Below are positions 5,619-5,823 of a stretch of 5,823 bases of DNA, one piece after another. The DNA lies in contig JALZVB010000283.1 in NCBI GenBank assembly GCA_023300835.1, positions 1 through 5,823 of the forward strand. The letters run 5' to 3'. This DNA is from Saprospiraceae bacterium. GTDB lineage: Bacteria; Bacteroidota; Bacteroidia; Chitinophagales; Saprospiraceae. Under the pieces are notes generated by a model, which did no database searches, had not been told where the DNA came from, and saw nothing but the letters and a program-made list of their open reading frames with translations. Both the position numbers and the translations under genes were made by a program. How positions within the stretch are numbered: the first letter of the stretch is position 1; each line of letters begins with the position of its first letter.

Positions 5619-5807
5619 TTATGAGTAAAAAGTCGCAGAATTTGTCTTGGGATTCTTTCCAGAAACTCGGAAATCCTGATCAGTAGGTACTGGAGCAGCG
5701 ATGTTACTAATCGTCGTGTACGTCACTTTCATTGCTGCATCTGGATTGCTGACAGACATTGTTAAAACGTCGCCTTCACAAACCGCACCGTTTGAAATCG
5801 CTACTGG
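5619..5807 (-). CDS. C-terminal fragment of an upstream protein with Ig/PKD-like character
   Basis: The last 62 codons of a gene, ending with TAA at 5619-5621; the 5' part lies beyond the contig. The segment VAISNGAVCEGDVLTMSVSN resembles the start of a PKD/Ig-like domain (xxCEGDxLTLxxSN), like those in the neighbouring giant protein, so it may be another surface protein. The rest, ending in GKNPKTNSATFYS, is not recognised and shows no type IX sorting tail. The terminator just downstream supports this strand and stop. GC is roughly 46%, clearly above the giant gene, and Arg uses CGA, so codon use differs. The frame also stays open into the adapter bases at 5809-5823, which must not be translated. 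A plus-strand frame from 5701 (MLLIVVYVTF...) with a GGAG upstream is the competing reading, but the terminator position and motif favour the minus strand. Confidence 0.65.
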   Translation of the reverse strand, partial: PVAISNGAVCEGDVLTMSVSNPDAAMKVTYTTISNIAAPVPTDQDFRVSGKNPKTNSATFYS

Positions 5808-5808
5808 C

Positions 5809-5823
5809 AGATCGGAAGAGCGG
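5809..5823 (+). other. Illumina sequencing adapter remnant
   Basis: The final 15 bases, AGATCGGAAGAGCGG, exactly match the start of the older Illumina paired-end adapter (AGATCGGAAGAGCGG, which continues TTCAGCAGG...). They sit exactly at the contig end, as expected when untrimmed read-through is assembled. They are not genomic, and genuine sequence ends at 5808. Confidence 0.96.

Noticed and set aside
5680..5808. Plus-strand frame with ATG at 5701 preceded by GGAG and a hydrophobic start (MLLIVVYVTFIAAS)
   Set aside because: It looks like a short signal-peptide start, but Bacteroidota rarely use Shine-Dalgarno sequences, and the minus-strand frame has a PKD-like CEGD motif and a terminator correctly placed after its stop. 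It cannot be fully excluded with only 43 codons visible.

Overview
The window looks like one assembled contig from a Bacteroidota bacterium, most likely a member of the Saprospiria (Saprospiraceae/Lewinella-like). It is AT-rich, arginine is coded almost entirely by AGA, and translation starts lack Shine-Dalgarno sequences. The main protein is built from the Cys-paired HYR/Ig-like modules and the C-terminal dockerin block that I know from very large type IX secretion cargo proteins of that group. The assignment is from remembered family patterns, not from a search.

Layout, all on the minus strand. (1) Positions 5619-5807 hold the last 62 codons of an upstream gene, a fragment with Ig/PKD-like character. 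(2) An intrinsic terminator follows at 5549-5591. (3) A roughly 420-base non-coding interval (5198-5618) holds a possible promoter, a perfect 12-bp inverted repeat beside it, a smaller palindrome and a pair of direct repeats. (4) One uninterrupted reading frame runs from an ATG at 5197 down to the contig edge at position 1: 1732 codons, no stop and no frameshift, with the 3' end missing. Its domain order is: signal peptide; several PKD/Ig-like domains; a chain of Cys-rich HYR-like modules, one apparently split by an inserted C-type-lectin-like domain; more HYR-like modules; a small beta-sandwich; a dockerin-like pair of Ca-binding repeats; and a cohesin-like domain cut off by the contig edge. 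The expected C-terminal sorting domain would lie beyond position 1. (5) The last 15 bases (5809-5823) exactly match the start of an Illumina paired-end adapter and are not genomic.

The giant protein is best read as an exported, Ca-dependent, disulphide-stabilised surface or secreted adhesin-like protein. The upstream fragment may belong to a similar protein, so the locus may hold adjacent surface-protein genes. The open frames seen on the plus strand and in the other minus frames are shadows of the large gene. I see no RNA gene, CRISPR array or mobile element, and no clear evidence of a new enzymatic or defence system. The most unusual points are the cysteine-free lectin-like domain nested inside an HYR-like module and the adapter remnant at the contig end.
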